In this document: positions 8,539 through 17,731 of the stretch, piece by piece
Layout: each line of letters starts with the position of its first letter
Numbering within the stretch: the first letter of the stretch is position 1
Program-made: the position numbers and the translations under genes
From: an uncultured Clostridia bacterium
Lineage (GTDB): Bacteria > Bacillota > Clostridia > Oscillospirales > Ruminococcaceae
Length of the DNA stretch: 64,000 bases
Assembly (NCBI GenBank): GCA_947629905.1
Contig: CANRFM010000001.1
Coordinates: forward strand, 1 to 64,000
Direction of reading: 5' to 3'
The notes under the pieces: model-generated
What the model saw: only the letters and a program-made list of their open reading frames with translations
Told to the model about the DNA's origin: nothing
Databases searched by the model: none

Positions 8539-10248
8539 CTATTGCTGCATCTGAGAATCGTAAATTTCCTTGTAAACCGTACACCGTTCCAGTAATTCCG
8601 TATGCGTTCCCTGCCCCACGCAGACCCCGTCCTCCAGTACCAAAATCAAATCAGCATCCGCAATCGAGGTCGCACGCTGTGAAATGATGACTTTCGTCAT
8701 GTCCCTGCACGCCGCAAGGGCTTTCCGGAGTGCCGCATCCGTCGCATAGTCCAAGGCACTCATGCTGTCGTCTAAAATCAGCATTGCCGGCTTTCCGGCA
8801 AGCGCCCTTGCGATCGTCAGCCGCTGCTTCTGTCCGCCTGAAAGATTACGCCCGCCCTGCACAAGATGTGTCTGCATCTGATAGGGCAGCGCCGCCACAA
8901 AATCCGCCGCCTGTGCGATCTCCAATGCCCATTGCAGGTCATCCTCCGTGGCATCCGCATCCGCCCAGCGGAGATTCTCAGCGATCGTCCCGGTAAACAG
9001 CACCGCCTTCTGCGGCACTGTGCCAATGCAGTGGTGCAGCGCATCCAAGCTGTAGGTGCGGATGTCTTTCCCGAACAGGCGGATCTCCCCCTCTGCGGCA
9101 TCGTAGGCACGATAGATCAGGGATGCCAACGTCGATTTGCCGCTGCCCGTTCCGCCGATGATGCCGAGTGTCTGCCCTTTTTGCAGCGTAAAGCTGATGT
9201 CGGAAAGCGCCGTATCCCCTGCGCCCTGATAGGTGAAGTTCACGTGTGAAAAGGCAATTGCCTCCGACCCGTCCGTGTCCGGAAGCTCCGTGCCGTCCTG
9301 CATAGAACCGGGCGTTTCGAGCACCTCTGCCACACGCAGAGAGGAAGCCTGTGCCTTCGTGAGAATTTGGATGAGGTTGGCAAGCGCAACCATTGCCAGC
9401 AGGATCTGCGTCATGTAATTGGCAAAGGCGGTCAGATCCCCCTGACTGAGCAAGCCCGTGTTGACGTGTACACCGCCGAACCAGAGCACCGCAACGATAC
9501 CCAGATTCATGACAACAAAGGTCAGCGGATTGAGTACAGCGGAAATTCTGCCGACGGCAAGCATCGCCTGTTCGAGATCGGCGCAGTCGTCCGCAAACCG
9601 CTTTGCCTCCTCTTTCTGCCGGGAAAAGGCACGGATGACACGCATACCGTCCAGCGTTTCCCCCGTGCGCCGTGCAATGCCGTCCAGACGTTTCTGATTC
9701 GCCCCGTACATGGGAATGGTCTTATGCATGACAAACCAGAGCAGAAACGCCACGATCGGCGCAATGGCAAGAAAGATCAGCGACAGCCGCCAATCAATGA
9801 TCAGCACCATGACGATCGCTCCGATGATCAGAAACGGCGCACGGGAGGCAAGCCGGATGAACATATTCACCCCCGACAGAGAAGCCGTCACGTCATTCGT
9901 GATACGGTTGACGAGGGTAGATGTGCCGAGCCTGTCCAGTTCCGTACAGGAGAGCGTGTTGATATGGCAGTACAGCTCTTTCCGGAGGGTCGTGCCATAG
10001 CCGAAAGCGCATTTTGCGGCAAGGTACTGACAGGTCAGCGCAAAGCACAGCCCGCAGATACCGAGCAGCACGATCAGCCCGCAGTGCCGGAGAATATACC
10101 CGCTATCCTGCCGGGCAATGCCATTGTCTATGATTTTCGCCATGACAACGGGAACGATCAGCTCAAAGATCGCTTCCAGCAGCTTGAACAGCGGACCGAT
10201 GATCAGCTCCCGGCGGTAGGGCTTCAGAAAACGAAATAATTTCTGCAT
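8539..10248 (-). CDS. ABC exporter subunit with degenerate ATPase site (heterodimer partner B)
   Basis: A 569-residue half transporter, first gene of the exporter-glf group. A membrane domain is followed by a nucleotide-binding domain with Walker A GGTGSGKST, signature LSGGQKQRL, and Walker B MLILDDSMSALD, where Asp replaces the catalytic Glu. The switch region is SQRATSIADAD, lacking the usual switch His. These are the features of the non-hydrolysing half of heterodimeric exporters, so it probably pairs with the product of the adjacent gene. AAGGAG precedes the ATG and a TTGCAA/TATAAT promoter lies 30-60 bases upstream. Confidence 0.93.
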   Translation of the reverse strand: MQKLFRFLKPYRRELIIGPLFKLLEAIFELIVPVVMAKIIDNGIARQDSGYILRHCGLIVLLGICGLCFALTCQYLAAKCAFGYGTTLRKELYCHINTLSCTELDRLGTSTLVNRITNDVTASLSGVNMFIRLASRAPFLIIGAIVMVLIIDWRLSLIFLAIAPIVAFLLWFVMHKTIPMYGANQKRLDGIARRTGETLDGMRVIRAFSRQKEEAKRFADDCADLEQAMLAVGRISAVLNPLTFVVMNLGIVAVLWFGGVHVNTGLLSQGDLTAFANYMTQILLAMVALANLIQILTKAQASSLRVAEVLETPGSMQDGTELPDTDGSEAIAFSHVNFTYQGAGDTALSDISFTLQKGQTLGIIGGTGSGKSTLASLIYRAYDAAEGEIRLFGKDIRTYSLDALHHCIGTVPQKAVLFTGTIAENLRWADADATEDDLQWALEIAQAADFVAALPYQMQTHLVQGGRNLSGGQKQRLTIARALAGKPAMLILDDSMSALDYATDAALRKALAACRDMTKVIISQRATSIADADLILVLEDGVCVGQGTHTELLERCTVYKEIYDSQMQQ

Positions 10249-10278
10249 AGCTGGTCTCCTTGATTGTATGATAATATT

Positions 10279-10307
10279 ATTATACCAGAAAACGAAGATT
10301 TTTGCAA
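10279..10307 (-). promoter_or_regulatory. Promoter of the ABC exporter-glf group
   Basis: Minus strand TTGCAA (10302-10307), 17 bases, TATAAT (10279-10284), with a TG extension two bases before the -10. Confidence 0.8.
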
Positions 10308-10362
10308 CCGGTTATGTATATTTTATTTTTTTCGGACAAACCTAACAACGGAGGTGTTATTC

Positions 10363-11133
10363 GTGAAAGAATACAATTACGCAAAAAAACAGAAAACCGG
10401 GCATCTGAGCTTCTGGTTGGTCATGCTGCTGTGTGCGGCAATGATCGGCGTTTCCTGCTGGTTCGCCTATACACAGACATCACAGGATCTGGAGATGGAG
10501 CTAAACTCCGTGCTTGACCGTGAGATCACCGCTGCCAAGCCGGAAACCTCCCTCGTCCGCCCCGCAGCCACCGAAGCCCCTGCCGTACAGGCGACCATGC
10601 CCGCCGCCAAGCCCTATGTACCGCCGGAGACAGTCCCGGAAACCGCCGCAGCCGCAGCCCTGCCTGCCGCCAAACCCCATGCAGAGACCGTGACCGAAGC
10701 CGTAACCGAACCGACTTCCCCCCCGCACCAGCCGTCCCGCTTTCCGGTAGACGGTGAGATCATACAGCGTTTCAGCGGCGGGGAACTTGTCAAATCCCCC
10801 ACGACCGGGGTATGGCAGACCCACAACGGCATTGACATTGCCGCAGCTTTGGGGGATAGTGTCTATCCCATGGATGACGGCATTGTCCTCAAGGTCGAGG
10901 ACGATCCGCTCTGGGGCATCTGCGTGACGATCGACCACCAGAATGGCATCTACAGCCGCTATTGCAGCCTCAATGCCGGTCTCACGGTAACAGAGGGCGA
11001 CAGCGTGACAAACACTTCGCCCATTGGTGCGGTCGGAGATACTGCCGACGTGGAAAGTTCGCAGGCGACCCACCTGCATTTTGAGGTCATGCAGGGGGAA
11101 ACGTATATCGACCCGGCTGCCTATATCCAGTAA
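10363..11133 (+). CDS. Membrane-anchored M23 family peptidase (SpoIIQ/LytM-like)
   Basis: The start is placed at a GTG (VKEYNYAKK) 8 bases after GGAGG; the longer frame upstream has no ribosome site. The protein has 256 residues with one N-terminal transmembrane helix (about 16-35), an Ala/Pro/Glu-rich spacer, and a C-terminal LytM domain. Both zinc motifs are intact: THNGIDIA (HxxxD) and HLHFE (HxH), so a cell-wall endopeptidase activity is plausible. The block ending TTGVWQTHNGIDI resembles SpoIIQ of sporulating clostridia, but no other sporulation gene is nearby, so that role is only a suggestion. Confidence 0.85.
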   Translation: MKEYNYAKKQKTGHLSFWLVMLLCAAMIGVSCWFAYTQTSQDLEMELNSVLDREITAAKPETSLVRPAATEAPAVQATMPAAKPYVPPETVPETAAAAALPAAKPHAETVTEAVTEPTSPPHQPSRFPVDGEIIQRFSGGELVKSPTTGVWQTHNGIDIAAALGDSVYPMDDGIVLKVEDDPLWGICVTIDHQNGIYSRYCSLNAGLTVTEGDSVTNTSPIGAVGDTADVESSQATHLHFEVMQGETYIDPAAYIQ

Positions 11134-11141
11134 CAGCCGCC

Positions 11142-11200
11142 TGTCTGCCGTTCTCTGCGCCGGAAACATGCAGAGAACGGTGCTCCGGCAGGCAGAATTT
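11142..11200 (+). terminator. Terminator after the M23 peptidase gene
   Basis: An 11-bp perfect stem CCGTTCTCTGC/GCAGAGAACGG is extended by outer pairing of CTGCCG with CGGCAG and followed by a T-rich tract. Confidence 0.75.
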
Positions 11201-11231
11201 TATTTTTTCTGAAAAATTTTCAAAAAAAGGC

Positions 11232-11260
11232 TTGACAAGCTATCCTTGTTGTGGTATAAT
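11232..11260 (+). promoter_or_regulatory. Consensus tRNA operon promoter
   Basis: TTGACA (11232-11237), exactly 17 bases, TATAAT (11255-11260): both hexamers match the sigma-A consensus at all positions, 22 bases before the first tRNA. Confidence 0.93.
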
Positions 11261-11282
11261 AGATAAGGTGACTTCACCAGAT

Positions 11283-11356
11283 GGCGGCATGGCTCAGTTG
11301 GCTAGAGCATTCGGTTCATACCCGAACGGTCACTGGTTCGAATCCAGTTGCCGCCA
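11283..11356 (+). tRNA. tRNA-Met (CAT), elongator type
   Basis: A cloverleaf can be drawn: acceptor GGCGGCA pairs with TGCCGCC, anticodon stem-loop TTCGGTTCATACCCGAA with anticodon CAT, T loop GGTTCGAATCC. The first pair is G-C, so it is not the formyl-Met initiator. Ile (lysidine-modified CAT) is the alternative. The 3' CCA is not encoded. Confidence 0.93.
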
Positions 11357-11360
11357 CTTC

Positions 11361-11435
11361 GGCCCGTTGGTCAAGAGGTTAAGACACCGCCCTTTCACGG
11401 CGGAATCATGAGTTCGATTCTCGTACGGGTCACCA
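11361..11435 (+). tRNA. tRNA-Glu (TTC)
   Basis: Acceptor GGCCCGT pairs with ACGGGTC, anticodon loop CCTTTCACGG gives anticodon TTC, T loop GTTCGATTC, and the 3' CCA is encoded. It lies 4 bases after tRNA-Met in the same transcript. Confidence 0.94.
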
Positions 11436-11440
11436 GAGAA

Positions 11441-11463
11441 GGCTTCCGGTTTTTCCGGAAGCC
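11441..11463 (+). terminator. Hairpin after the tRNA pair
   Basis: GGCTTCCGG, T5 loop, CCGGAAGCC. A strong stem with a poor T-tract; it may act as terminator or as a processing boundary. Confidence 0.6.
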
Positions 11464-11478
11464 TATCTGTATGCAAAA

Positions 11479-11499
11479 ATGCCCGCTGTGAGCGGGCAT
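11479..11499. terminator. Terminator of plsY
   Basis: ATGCCCGCT, GTG loop, AGCGGGCAT. On the minus strand the stem is followed by TTTTTG, so it ends the plsY transcript; on the plus strand a weaker CGGTTTT follows. Confidence 0.8.
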
Positions 11500-11520
11500 T
11501 CGGTTTTACAAGGCGGATAC

Positions 11521-12195
11521 TCATTCCGTCTTTTCTTTTTCTTTTTTCTCCCCAAACTTGCGTTCCGTGCCATTCCGCAGACGCTGAATGTTTGTCCGGT
11601 GCATGAAAATGATCATCGCCGCCATACATACCAGCACACCGAAATGCAGCAAAATCTGCGGTATCGTGTAGTCAAAGTCCTCCCAGAGATACTGCGCCGC
11701 CGCCGTGATGAACGGACAGCAGGCAGTCGCAACGATCGAGGCAAGGCTCACATATTTGGAAAGCAGCAGGATCACGGCAAAAATGCCGATCAGGATGCAG
11801 AACACCCGCCAGTCCAGCACAAGGAAAATGCTTACGCCGACCAGCACGCCCTTGCCGCCCCGGAAGCCATAGTACAGCGGAAACACGTGCCCCACAATGG
11901 CAAACAAGCCCGCAATGCACCCGATCAGATAGAGGTCAGCCACCCCGCCCGTCAGCTTTCCGGCAAGGAACTGACTGATCAGCACCGCAATGACACCTTT
12001 CGCAAGGTCGCCGATGAGGGTGAACAGGGCGCACACTTTCCCGAAACAGCGGAGCGTGTTCGTCAGCCCGGCATTGCCGCTGCCGAATTGCCGTACATCC
12101 TCGTGCTTGATCAGCCGCACGACCACGATACTCGAATTGACACTGCCCAGCAGATAGCCAGCTGCCGCTGCGATCAGAAATGCAACAATTTCCAT
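11521..12195 (-). CDS. plsY: Glycerol-3-phosphate acyltransferase PlsY
   Basis: Integral membrane enzyme that transfers the acyl group from acyl-phosphate to glycerol-3-phosphate, the first step of phospholipid synthesis in Firmicutes. The 224 residues contain several hydrophobic helices and the family motifs GSVNSSIVV, FGSGNAGLTNTLR and YYGFRGGKGV. The C-terminus is a charged Lys/Glu tail. It starts 10 bases downstream of der. Confidence 0.95.
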   Translation of the reverse strand: MEIVAFLIAAAAGYLLGSVNSSIVVVRLIKHEDVRQFGSGNAGLTNTLRCFGKVCALFTLIGDLAKGVIAVLISQFLAGKLTGGVADLYLIGCIAGLFAIVGHVFPLYYGFRGGKGVLVGVSIFLVLDWRVFCILIGIFAVILLLSKYVSLASIVATACCPFITAAAQYLWEDFDYTIPQILLHFGVLVCMAAMIIFMHRTNIQRLRNGTERKFGEKKEKEKTE

Positions 12196-12205
12196 GTCGT
12201 CCCCC

Positions 12206-13534
12206 TTACGTGTCGTTCCGGCTGCGTTCCCGGACGATCATCCGCACCGGTGTGCCGTCCAGCCCGAATGTCGTGCGGATCTGATTTTCAATATACCGCT
12301 GATACGAAAAGTGGAACAGGTCAGCCCGGTTCACAAACAGCACGAATGTCGGCGGCTTCGTGGAAGCCTGTGTCATATAGTAAATTTTCAGCCGCCGCCC
12401 CTTGTCCGAAGGGGGCTGCACTCTTGCGGTCGCATAGGCAAGCACATCATTCAGCATACCCGTGCTGATGCGCATGGAATTTTGCTCGTATACATGGCGG
12501 ATGAGGTCGAACAGCTTTTCCACCCGCTGCCCCGTCTTTGCGGAAATGAAGATGAACGGCACATAGGACATGAAGCTGAAATCGTTCTCGAGCTTTTTCT
12601 GGAATTCCTGCATGGTCTTATCGGTCTTTTCCACGGCATCCCATTTGTTGATGGCAACGATGCACGCCTTGCCCTGTTCGTGGGCATACCCGGCAACCTT
12701 AGAATCCTGCTCCGTGAAGCCCTCCAGCGCATCGATCATGATCACACACACGTCCGCCCGGTCTACTGCCATATACGCCCGGAGTACGGAAAAATGCTCC
12801 ACCCGTTCGGTGATCTTCGACTTCTTCCGGATGCCGGCAGTGTCGATGAATACAAACTGCCCCTCCTCCCATTCGATGACGGTATCGGTCGCATCCCGGG
12901 TCGTTCCGGCAATGTCGGAGACAATGACACGCTCCTCCCCGGCAATGCGGTTGATCAGCGAGGATTTCCCGGCATTCGGCTTGCCGATGACAGCGACCTT
13001 GATGGCTTCTTCCCCGTAGTCCTCCGCATCTTCCGCCGGAAAATGCCGGATGATCTCGTCAAGCATATCGCCCGTCCCGTGTCCGTGTACGGAAGAAACC
13101 GGAAACGGGTCGCCCAGCCCTAAATTGTAAAATTCATACATCTCGAGCGGTGCTTCCCCGAGTTTGTCGCACTTGTTGACAGCAAGCACAATGGGCTTGC
13201 CGCTTTTCTGGAGCATATCGGCAACGGCATAGTCATTTGCCGTGACACCGCTGCGCACATCCGTCACCAGAACGATCACATCCGCATGGGAAATGGCAAG
13301 TTCCGCCTGCTGCCGCATGAGGGTGAGCATTTTGTCATCCTCTTTCGGTTCAATGCCGCCGGTGTCCACGACCATGAATTTCCGTCCCCGCCATTCACAT
13401 TTCGAGTAAATGCGGTCTCTCGTCACACCGGGGGTGTCCTCCACAATAGAAAGCCGCTGCCCGATGAGTTTGTTGAATAATGTGGACTTGCCGACATTCG
13501 GTCTGCCCACAACGGCAACTACTGGTAATGGCAT
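12206..13534 (-). CDS. der: Ribosome biogenesis GTPase Der (EngA)
   Basis: Essential GTPase needed for 50S subunit assembly. The start is the ATG giving MPLPVVAVVGRPNVGKS, 5 bases after GGAGG. The 442 residues contain two tandem G domains (P-loops GRPNVGKS and GKPNAGKS; DTPG and DTAG G3 motifs; NKCD and NKWD G4 motifs) and a C-terminal KH-like domain with PPTFVLFVNR. The 13-base gap from the upstream DUF512 gene and close spacing to plsY suggest a DUF512-der-plsY operon, an arrangement common in clostridia. Confidence 0.97.
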   Translation of the reverse strand: MPLPVVAVVGRPNVGKSTLFNKLIGQRLSIVEDTPGVTRDRIYSKCEWRGRKFMVVDTGGIEPKEDDKMLTLMRQQAELAISHADVIVLVTDVRSGVTANDYAVADMLQKSGKPIVLAVNKCDKLGEAPLEMYEFYNLGLGDPFPVSSVHGHGTGDMLDEIIRHFPAEDAEDYGEEAIKVAVIGKPNAGKSSLINRIAGEERVIVSDIAGTTRDATDTVIEWEEGQFVFIDTAGIRKKSKITERVEHFSVLRAYMAVDRADVCVIMIDALEGFTEQDSKVAGYAHEQGKACIVAINKWDAVEKTDKTMQEFQKKLENDFSFMSYVPFIFISAKTGQRVEKLFDLIRHVYEQNSMRISTGMLNDVLAYATARVQPPSDKGRRLKIYYMTQASTKPPTFVLFVNRADLFHFSYQRYIENQIRTTFGLDGTPVRMIVRERSRNDT

Positions 13535-13547
13535 AATGTCCTCCTTT

Positions 13548-14843
13548 CTATTCCTCTCCCAAGACCGCCGCCAGCAGGGCGTAGCCGTCATTCGGCACGG
13601 TCTCTATCTTCACGTGCAGCGCCTGTTCTGCCTCCGGTATCGTCACATCATCGAGAAAGACATCGCTATCCCGCCGGAACATGGACTCCGACAACAGCAG
13701 GCAGTCCCCCAAGGGCTTCCCCTGAAGCTGTGCGATCAGATCCTGCCCGGTCAGTAAGCCCGTCACGGTGATGCTCTCCCCGAAGAAATCGTTCCGGATG
13801 CCGTAGAACCGGCATTTCAGCCCCGGAAACCGCTCCTCTGCCTGCCGCAGCAGCTCACGCAAGAACGGGAGCACTGCCATTCCGGTCGCAAGGGAGACCG
13901 TGCGCTTTCCGGAAAATTCCGCCTCCGTCAGGGCATCCTGAAATTCGTCCGCAAGGGAGCGGAGCATCCCCACCCCGTTTTCAAACTGCGGGTAGTCCTC
14001 GTAGTATGCACCGTCCGGCAGTTCCCGCCCGGCAAGCAGAAACAATTCATCGGACGGAAACACGGCACGTGTGCCGAACCGCTCCAGAAATCCCGCCTGA
14101 AATGCCTCGATGAGGTCGATCGCAGCCGCTGCCGTCTCCGCTGTGAATGCGGTCAGCGGGTACAGCCCCTCCCGGAATTTCGACAAGCCCACCGGCACGA
14201 CTGCCACGCTTGTCAGATGCGGCAGCATCTTCCCCAAGTCCGTGAGTGTCCGCCGCAGTTCCTCTCCGTCATTCAGACCGGGACAGAGGACGATCTGACA
14301 ATTGAGCTGAATGCCCGCCTCTGCCATCTGCCACAGGTAGTCCAGTACCTGCCCGGCAAAGCGGTTCTGCATCATGCGGCAGCGCAGTTCCGGGTTGGTG
14401 GTGTGGACGGAGACGTTGATATTCAGCTTCATCCGGATGATCCTGTCCACATCCTCCTGTGTCATATTGGTCAGCGTGACATAGTTCCCCTGCAAAAACG
14501 AGAGCCGTGCATCATCGTCCTTGAAATAGAGCGTTTCCCGCATACCCGGCGGCATCTGGTCGATAAAGCAGAACACGCACTTGTTGCGGCAGCGCTGTTT
14601 GCTGTCCATCAGAAAGCTCTCAAATTCCAGTCCTACATCGTCATATTCATCTTTCCGGATGCGGAACGTCTGCTCCTTGCCGTCCTGCTCCGCCACGAGG
14701 ATAAGCATGGTCTCTGCCGCATAGAACATATAATCCAGCACATCCCGCACCGTATGCCCGTTCATGGAAAGCAGGCGGCTGCCTGCCCGGATGCCTGCCC
14801 GGGCTGCCGGCGAATGCGGCACAACACCGGTGATCGTTACCAA
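13548..14843 (-). CDS. PDZ / radical-SAM-like DUF512 protein
   Basis: A 431-residue conserved clostridial protein of unknown function. A short N-terminal PDZ-like domain (PHSPAARAGIRAGSRLLSMN) precedes a radical SAM-like core whose iron-sulphur motif CRNKCVFCF is at about residues 84-92, and the DUF512 C-terminal region (NDFFGESITVTGLLTGQD). It sits directly upstream of der, as in many Firmicutes, which suggests a translation- or ribosome-related role; that is inference from position. Confidence 0.9.
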   Translation of the reverse strand: MVTITGVVPHSPAARAGIRAGSRLLSMNGHTVRDVLDYMFYAAETMLILVAEQDGKEQTFRIRKDEYDDVGLEFESFLMDSKQRCRNKCVFCFIDQMPPGMRETLYFKDDDARLSFLQGNYVTLTNMTQEDVDRIIRMKLNINVSVHTTNPELRCRMMQNRFAGQVLDYLWQMAEAGIQLNCQIVLCPGLNDGEELRRTLTDLGKMLPHLTSVAVVPVGLSKFREGLYPLTAFTAETAAAAIDLIEAFQAGFLERFGTRAVFPSDELFLLAGRELPDGAYYEDYPQFENGVGMLRSLADEFQDALTEAEFSGKRTVSLATGMAVLPFLRELLRQAEERFPGLKCRFYGIRNDFFGESITVTGLLTGQDLIAQLQGKPLGDCLLLSESMFRRDSDVFLDDVTIPEAEQALHVKIETVPNDGYALLAAVLGEE

Positions 14844-14862
14844 AAGCTCACCCTCTTCCGAT

Positions 14863-14892
14863 AAAAAACGGAGAGAAGTACTCCTCTCTCCG
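14863..14892 (-). terminator. Terminator of the yceD-rpmF operon
   Basis: On the minus strand CGGAGAGAGG, AGTA loop, CTTCTCTCCG, then TTTTTTAT, located directly after rpmF. Confidence 0.9.
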
Positions 14893-14899
14893 CCCCTGC

Positions 14900-15085
14900 T
14901 TATTCAGCGTCCATCTTCAGAACCTCAACGCCCTTGTAGAAACCGCAGTTTCTGCAAACCTTATGCGGAGCTTTCAGCTCGCCGCAGTGGTCGCACTTGC
15001 ACATTGCAGGTACTTCCAGCTTCCAAACGGCGCTGCGTCTCTTGTTCTTTCTTGCCTTGGATGTCTTTCTCTTTGGTACTGCCAT
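14900..15085 (-). CDS. rpmF: 50S ribosomal protein L32
   Basis: A 61-residue protein starting [13 protein letters not shown], the family N-terminus; an upstream GTG overlaps the ribosome site and is rejected. Four cysteines in CDHC and CRNC form the zinc ribbon, so this is the zinc-binding (C+) form of L32. It lies 12 bases after yceD, the usual bacterial pairing. Confidence 0.96.
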   Translation of the reverse strand: MAVPKRKTSKARKNKRRSAVWKLEVPAMCKCDHCGELKAPHKVCRNCGFYKGVEVLKMDAE

Positions 15086-15097
15086 ATCCGGCACCTC

Positions 15098-15568
15098 CTA
15101 TTCTGTTTGATCTTTCATGCACCCGCAGTCAGTCTCATTCCTGTTGCAACCGCACACCGGGCAGAGTCCTTTGCAGTCCTCTTTGCACAGTATCTTCGTC
15201 GGCAGTTCGAGCAGGAAATCGGTCACTGCAATTTCTTCCGGGTCAATGCACTCTCCCTCGGCGAGTACGTAACTGCCGTCCTCATCCTCGTCCTCGGATA
15301 CCAGCCGGCGCACGACAATATGCGTTTCGGCATAGGAAAATTCCTGCACGGTCTCCTTCAGACAGCGGTCACACGCTACCCGCAGCGAAGCCGTCACCCG
15401 GAATTCCAGTGTCACAGCTCCTGCGTGATTGGCGATCTGCCCGACCACACGCATCGGCGAATCGAACACATAGCCCTGTACCTGTGCCAGACGTTCCTCA
15501 GACACGCAGAGATCCAGTGCCACGACCGTGCCGGGCACATCAAGAACGGTTCCGATCTTCATCAGCAT
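15098..15568 (-). CDS. yceD: YceD family protein (DUF177), 23S rRNA accumulation protein
   Basis: A 156-residue DUF177 member, cotranscribed with rpmF as in most bacteria; the family is linked to 23S rRNA accumulation. The characteristic CDRCL motif, the acidic stretch VSEDEDEDGSYV and the C-terminal CKGLCPVCG are present, the cysteines suggesting a metal site. AAAGGAGG lies 8 bases before the chosen ATG, with a second ATG two codons later. Confidence 0.92.
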   Translation of the reverse strand: MLMKIGTVLDVPGTVVALDLCVSEERLAQVQGYVFDSPMRVVGQIANHAGAVTLEFRVTASLRVACDRCLKETVQEFSYAETHIVVRRLVSEDEDEDGSYVLAEGECIDPEEIAVTDFLLELPTKILCKEDCKGLCPVCGCNRNETDCGCMKDQTE

Positions 15569-15603
15569 ACAGGTACCCTCCTTTGCAGAGCATCACAAAT
15601 TTA

Positions 15604-15632
15604 ATTATACCGCATATCCGGCAATTTGTCAA
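15604..15632 (-). promoter_or_regulatory. Promoter of yceD-rpmF
   Basis: Minus strand TTGACA (15627-15632), 17 bases, TATAAT (15604-15609): full consensus. Confidence 0.9.
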
Positions 15633-15651
15633 GCCCTTTTTCAGGAAATTC

Positions 15652-15684
15652 CGGAGAAAAGGCAGCAGACCCGCCCTTTCTCCG
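15652..15684 (-). terminator. Hairpin downstream of the P-loop gene
   Basis: Stem of GGAGAAAGGGC against GCCTTTTCTCC with a short loop, 12 bases past the P-loop gene. It lacks a clean T-tract, so termination is likely but not certain. Confidence 0.6.
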
Positions 15685-15695
15685 AAAATCATGCC

Positions 15696-16100
15696 TTACA
15701 GATACTTTGTCACACGCTCCGGCAGCTCCGTGTTGTCGGCAGAAACTGTGAACGTCACGATAGTATCATTGCCGGTCAGCTTGTCCAGCTTGTCGAACAT
15801 TGCCCCCAGCTCGTCAAAATCCGCACCGCCGATCTTGAGGATGCCGTCCACGAAAATCTCCTTGATGTCATAGTTGCCTGCCAGCATTCCGGCAAGGAAA
15901 CCGTAGAAATTCTCATAGCCGGAAATGTCGAACTGCTCCACGCCGACCCAGCGCACCTTATAGCTGATGGAACGGCGGAGCGTTTCGCCCTTTTCCACGC
16001 AGACAAGGCAGCCGTTTGTCTCAGCTACGGCAGTATTGATCTGCTCGATGAGGGTCTTGGTCTTGCCAGAACCTTTCTTTCCGGTAATCAGTTTGATCAT
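15696..16100 (-). CDS. Small P-loop NTP-binding protein of unknown function
   Basis: A 134-residue soluble protein starting MIKLITGKKGSGKTKTLIEQ, whose GKKGSGKT is a textbook Walker A motif. KEIFVDGIL is a possible Walker B strand. It has no membrane segment and no additional recognisable domain. It follows pgi by 51 bases with its own AAAGGAG site. The compact size, a bare P-loop core without the usual lid, recalls uncharacterised ATP-binding proteins of clostridia. No function is proposed. Confidence 0.75.
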   Translation of the reverse strand: MIKLITGKKGSGKTKTLIEQINTAVAETNGCLVCVEKGETLRRSISYKVRWVGVEQFDISGYENFYGFLAGMLAGNYDIKEIFVDGILKIGGADFDELGAMFDKLDKLTGNDTIVTFTVSADNTELPERVTKYL

Positions 16101-16151
16101 GGTAAAAACTCCTTTCGCACCCCGCAGCAGCGGGGCATATCAGACGGCTGT

Positions 16152-17489
16152 TCAGCAGCCGAGCTTTTCTTCCAGTGCTGCTCTGGCATTCTCATAGCCG
16201 GGCTTGCCGAGCAGGGCGAACATATTGGACTTGTATGCCTCCACACCGGGCTGATTGAACGGGTTGACACCCAGCATATAGCCGGAAACAGCACACGCCT
16301 TTTCAAAGAAGTAGATCAGGTAGCCCAGTGAAAATTCACTGGTGTCCTCCAGCTCCAGTATGATATTGGGAACACCGCCCTCCGTATGGGCAAGCACCGT
16401 TCCCTCAAATGCCTTGCGGTTGACGACGGACATATTCTGCCCGCACAGGAAGTTCAGACCGTCCAGATTTTCGGCATCTTCCTCAAGGAAGAAGTCCTGC
16501 CGGGGCTTCTGGATATCCACGACCGTCTCAAACAGCAGACGGGAACCATCCTGTATGTACTGCCCCATGGAATGCAGATCGGTAGAGAATACAACAGAAG
16601 TCGGCAGAATGCCCTTGTTGTCCTTGCCCTCGCTCTCCCCGAAAAGCTGCTTGTACCATTCGTTCATCATGGCAAATGCCGGATCATAGGCAACGAGCAT
16701 CTCCACGGACTTACCCTTGCGGTAGAGAATATTACGCAGGGCAGCGTACTGGTAGCAGGCATTGTCCTCGTAGTCAGCTGTGAAGTCAGCCTGTGCCTTG
16801 GCAGCGCCCTCCATGAGCTTGTCAATATCGCAGCCTGCCACGGCGATCGGCAGCAGTCCGACAGCAGTCAGCACGGAGAACCGTCCGCCCACATCATCCG
16901 GGACGACAAATGTCTCATAGCCCTCTGCATCGGCAAGGCTCTTGAGCGTACCCTTTGCCTTGTCTGTGGTGGCAAAGATGTGGTTCTTGGCTTCTTCCTT
17001 GCCGTATCTGTCCTCGACCAGCTTCTTGAACACCCGGAAAGCCAGTGCCGGCTCAGTGGTCGTGCCGGATTTGGAGATGACATTGACTGAAATGTCTCTG
17101 TCCTTGCAGATGGCAAGAATTTCATTGAGGTAGGTCGGATTGATATTGTTGCCGACATAGTAAATGTCCGGTGTATCCTTCTTCTTGTCGTTGTAGAACG
17201 GGCTTTTCAGCAGCTCAATGGCAGCCCTTGCGCCCAGATACGAACCGCCGATGCCGATGACGATCAGCACTTCGGAATGCTCCTGTATTTTCTTAGCCGC
17301 TGCCTTGATACGGGCAAATTCTTCCTTATCGTAACAGGTCGGCAGCTCCAGCCAGCCGAGGAACGCATTCCCTGCGCCCGTTCCGTCATGCAGCGTCTTT
17401 GCTGCTGTCATGACTTGCTCACGGATATTGGTCATTTCCTCCTTGCTGACGAAGCGGTCCAGATATCTGGTATTCAGCTTCAGTGCCAT
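16152..17489 (-). CDS. pgi: Glucose-6-phosphate isomerase
   Basis: Glycolytic isomerase (glucose-6-P to fructose-6-P). The start at [10 protein letters not shown] is 9 bases after GGGAGG; a TTG two codons upstream is less likely. The 445 residues match the short Firmicutes form. [32 protein letters not shown], and the late QPGVEAYK block, whose Lys is catalytic in the family, are intact. A promoter lies about 40-70 bases upstream. Confidence 0.96.
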   Translation of the reverse strand: MALKLNTRYLDRFVSKEEMTNIREQVMTAAKTLHDGTGAGNAFLGWLELPTCYDKEEFARIKAAAKKIQEHSEVLIVIGIGGSYLGARAAIELLKSPFYNDKKKDTPDIYYVGNNINPTYLNEILAICKDRDISVNVISKSGTTTEPALAFRVFKKLVEDRYGKEEAKNHIFATTDKAKGTLKSLADAEGYETFVVPDDVGGRFSVLTAVGLLPIAVAGCDIDKLMEGAAKAQADFTADYEDNACYQYAALRNILYRKGKSVEMLVAYDPAFAMMNEWYKQLFGESEGKDNKGILPTSVVFSTDLHSMGQYIQDGSRLLFETVVDIQKPRQDFFLEEDAENLDGLNFLCGQNMSVVNRKAFEGTVLAHTEGGVPNIILELEDTSEFSLGYLIYFFEKACAVSGYMLGVNPFNQPGVEAYKSNMFALLGKPGYENARAALEEKLGC

Positions 17490-17527
17490 AAACAAACGCC
17501 TCCCAAAAATTTCAGTATTCCATATTT

Positions 17528-17556
17528 ATCATACTATAAAATCAGAATTTTTTCAA
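17528..17556 (-). promoter_or_regulatory. Promoter of pgi
   Basis: Minus strand TTGAAA (17551-17556), 17 bases, TATGAT (17528-17533). Confidence 0.7.
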
Positions 17557-17731
17557 GTACCTGACGGAATCCTTTTACAACATTGTGAAAACAAGACAAT
17601 TTCTGTCACACGTTTTTAGAGGTTTTGCCATATGCTTTCAACAAAAGTATGTATCCGCAGCCGGGTGCATACCCTATATACAGAGACTTCACTCACCGGA
17701 ACACCTGCCCTGTCTGTAACGGAGGAAATTT

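Noticed and set aside
10363-11133. Sporulation gene cluster around the SpoIIQ-like peptidase
   Set aside because: Neighbours are an exporter, tRNAs and plsY; there is no spoIIIA, spoIID or sigma factor gene.
11283-11356. Initiator tRNA-fMet
   Set aside because: The acceptor starts with a G-C pair, not the unpaired C1-A72 of the initiator; elongator Met fits better.
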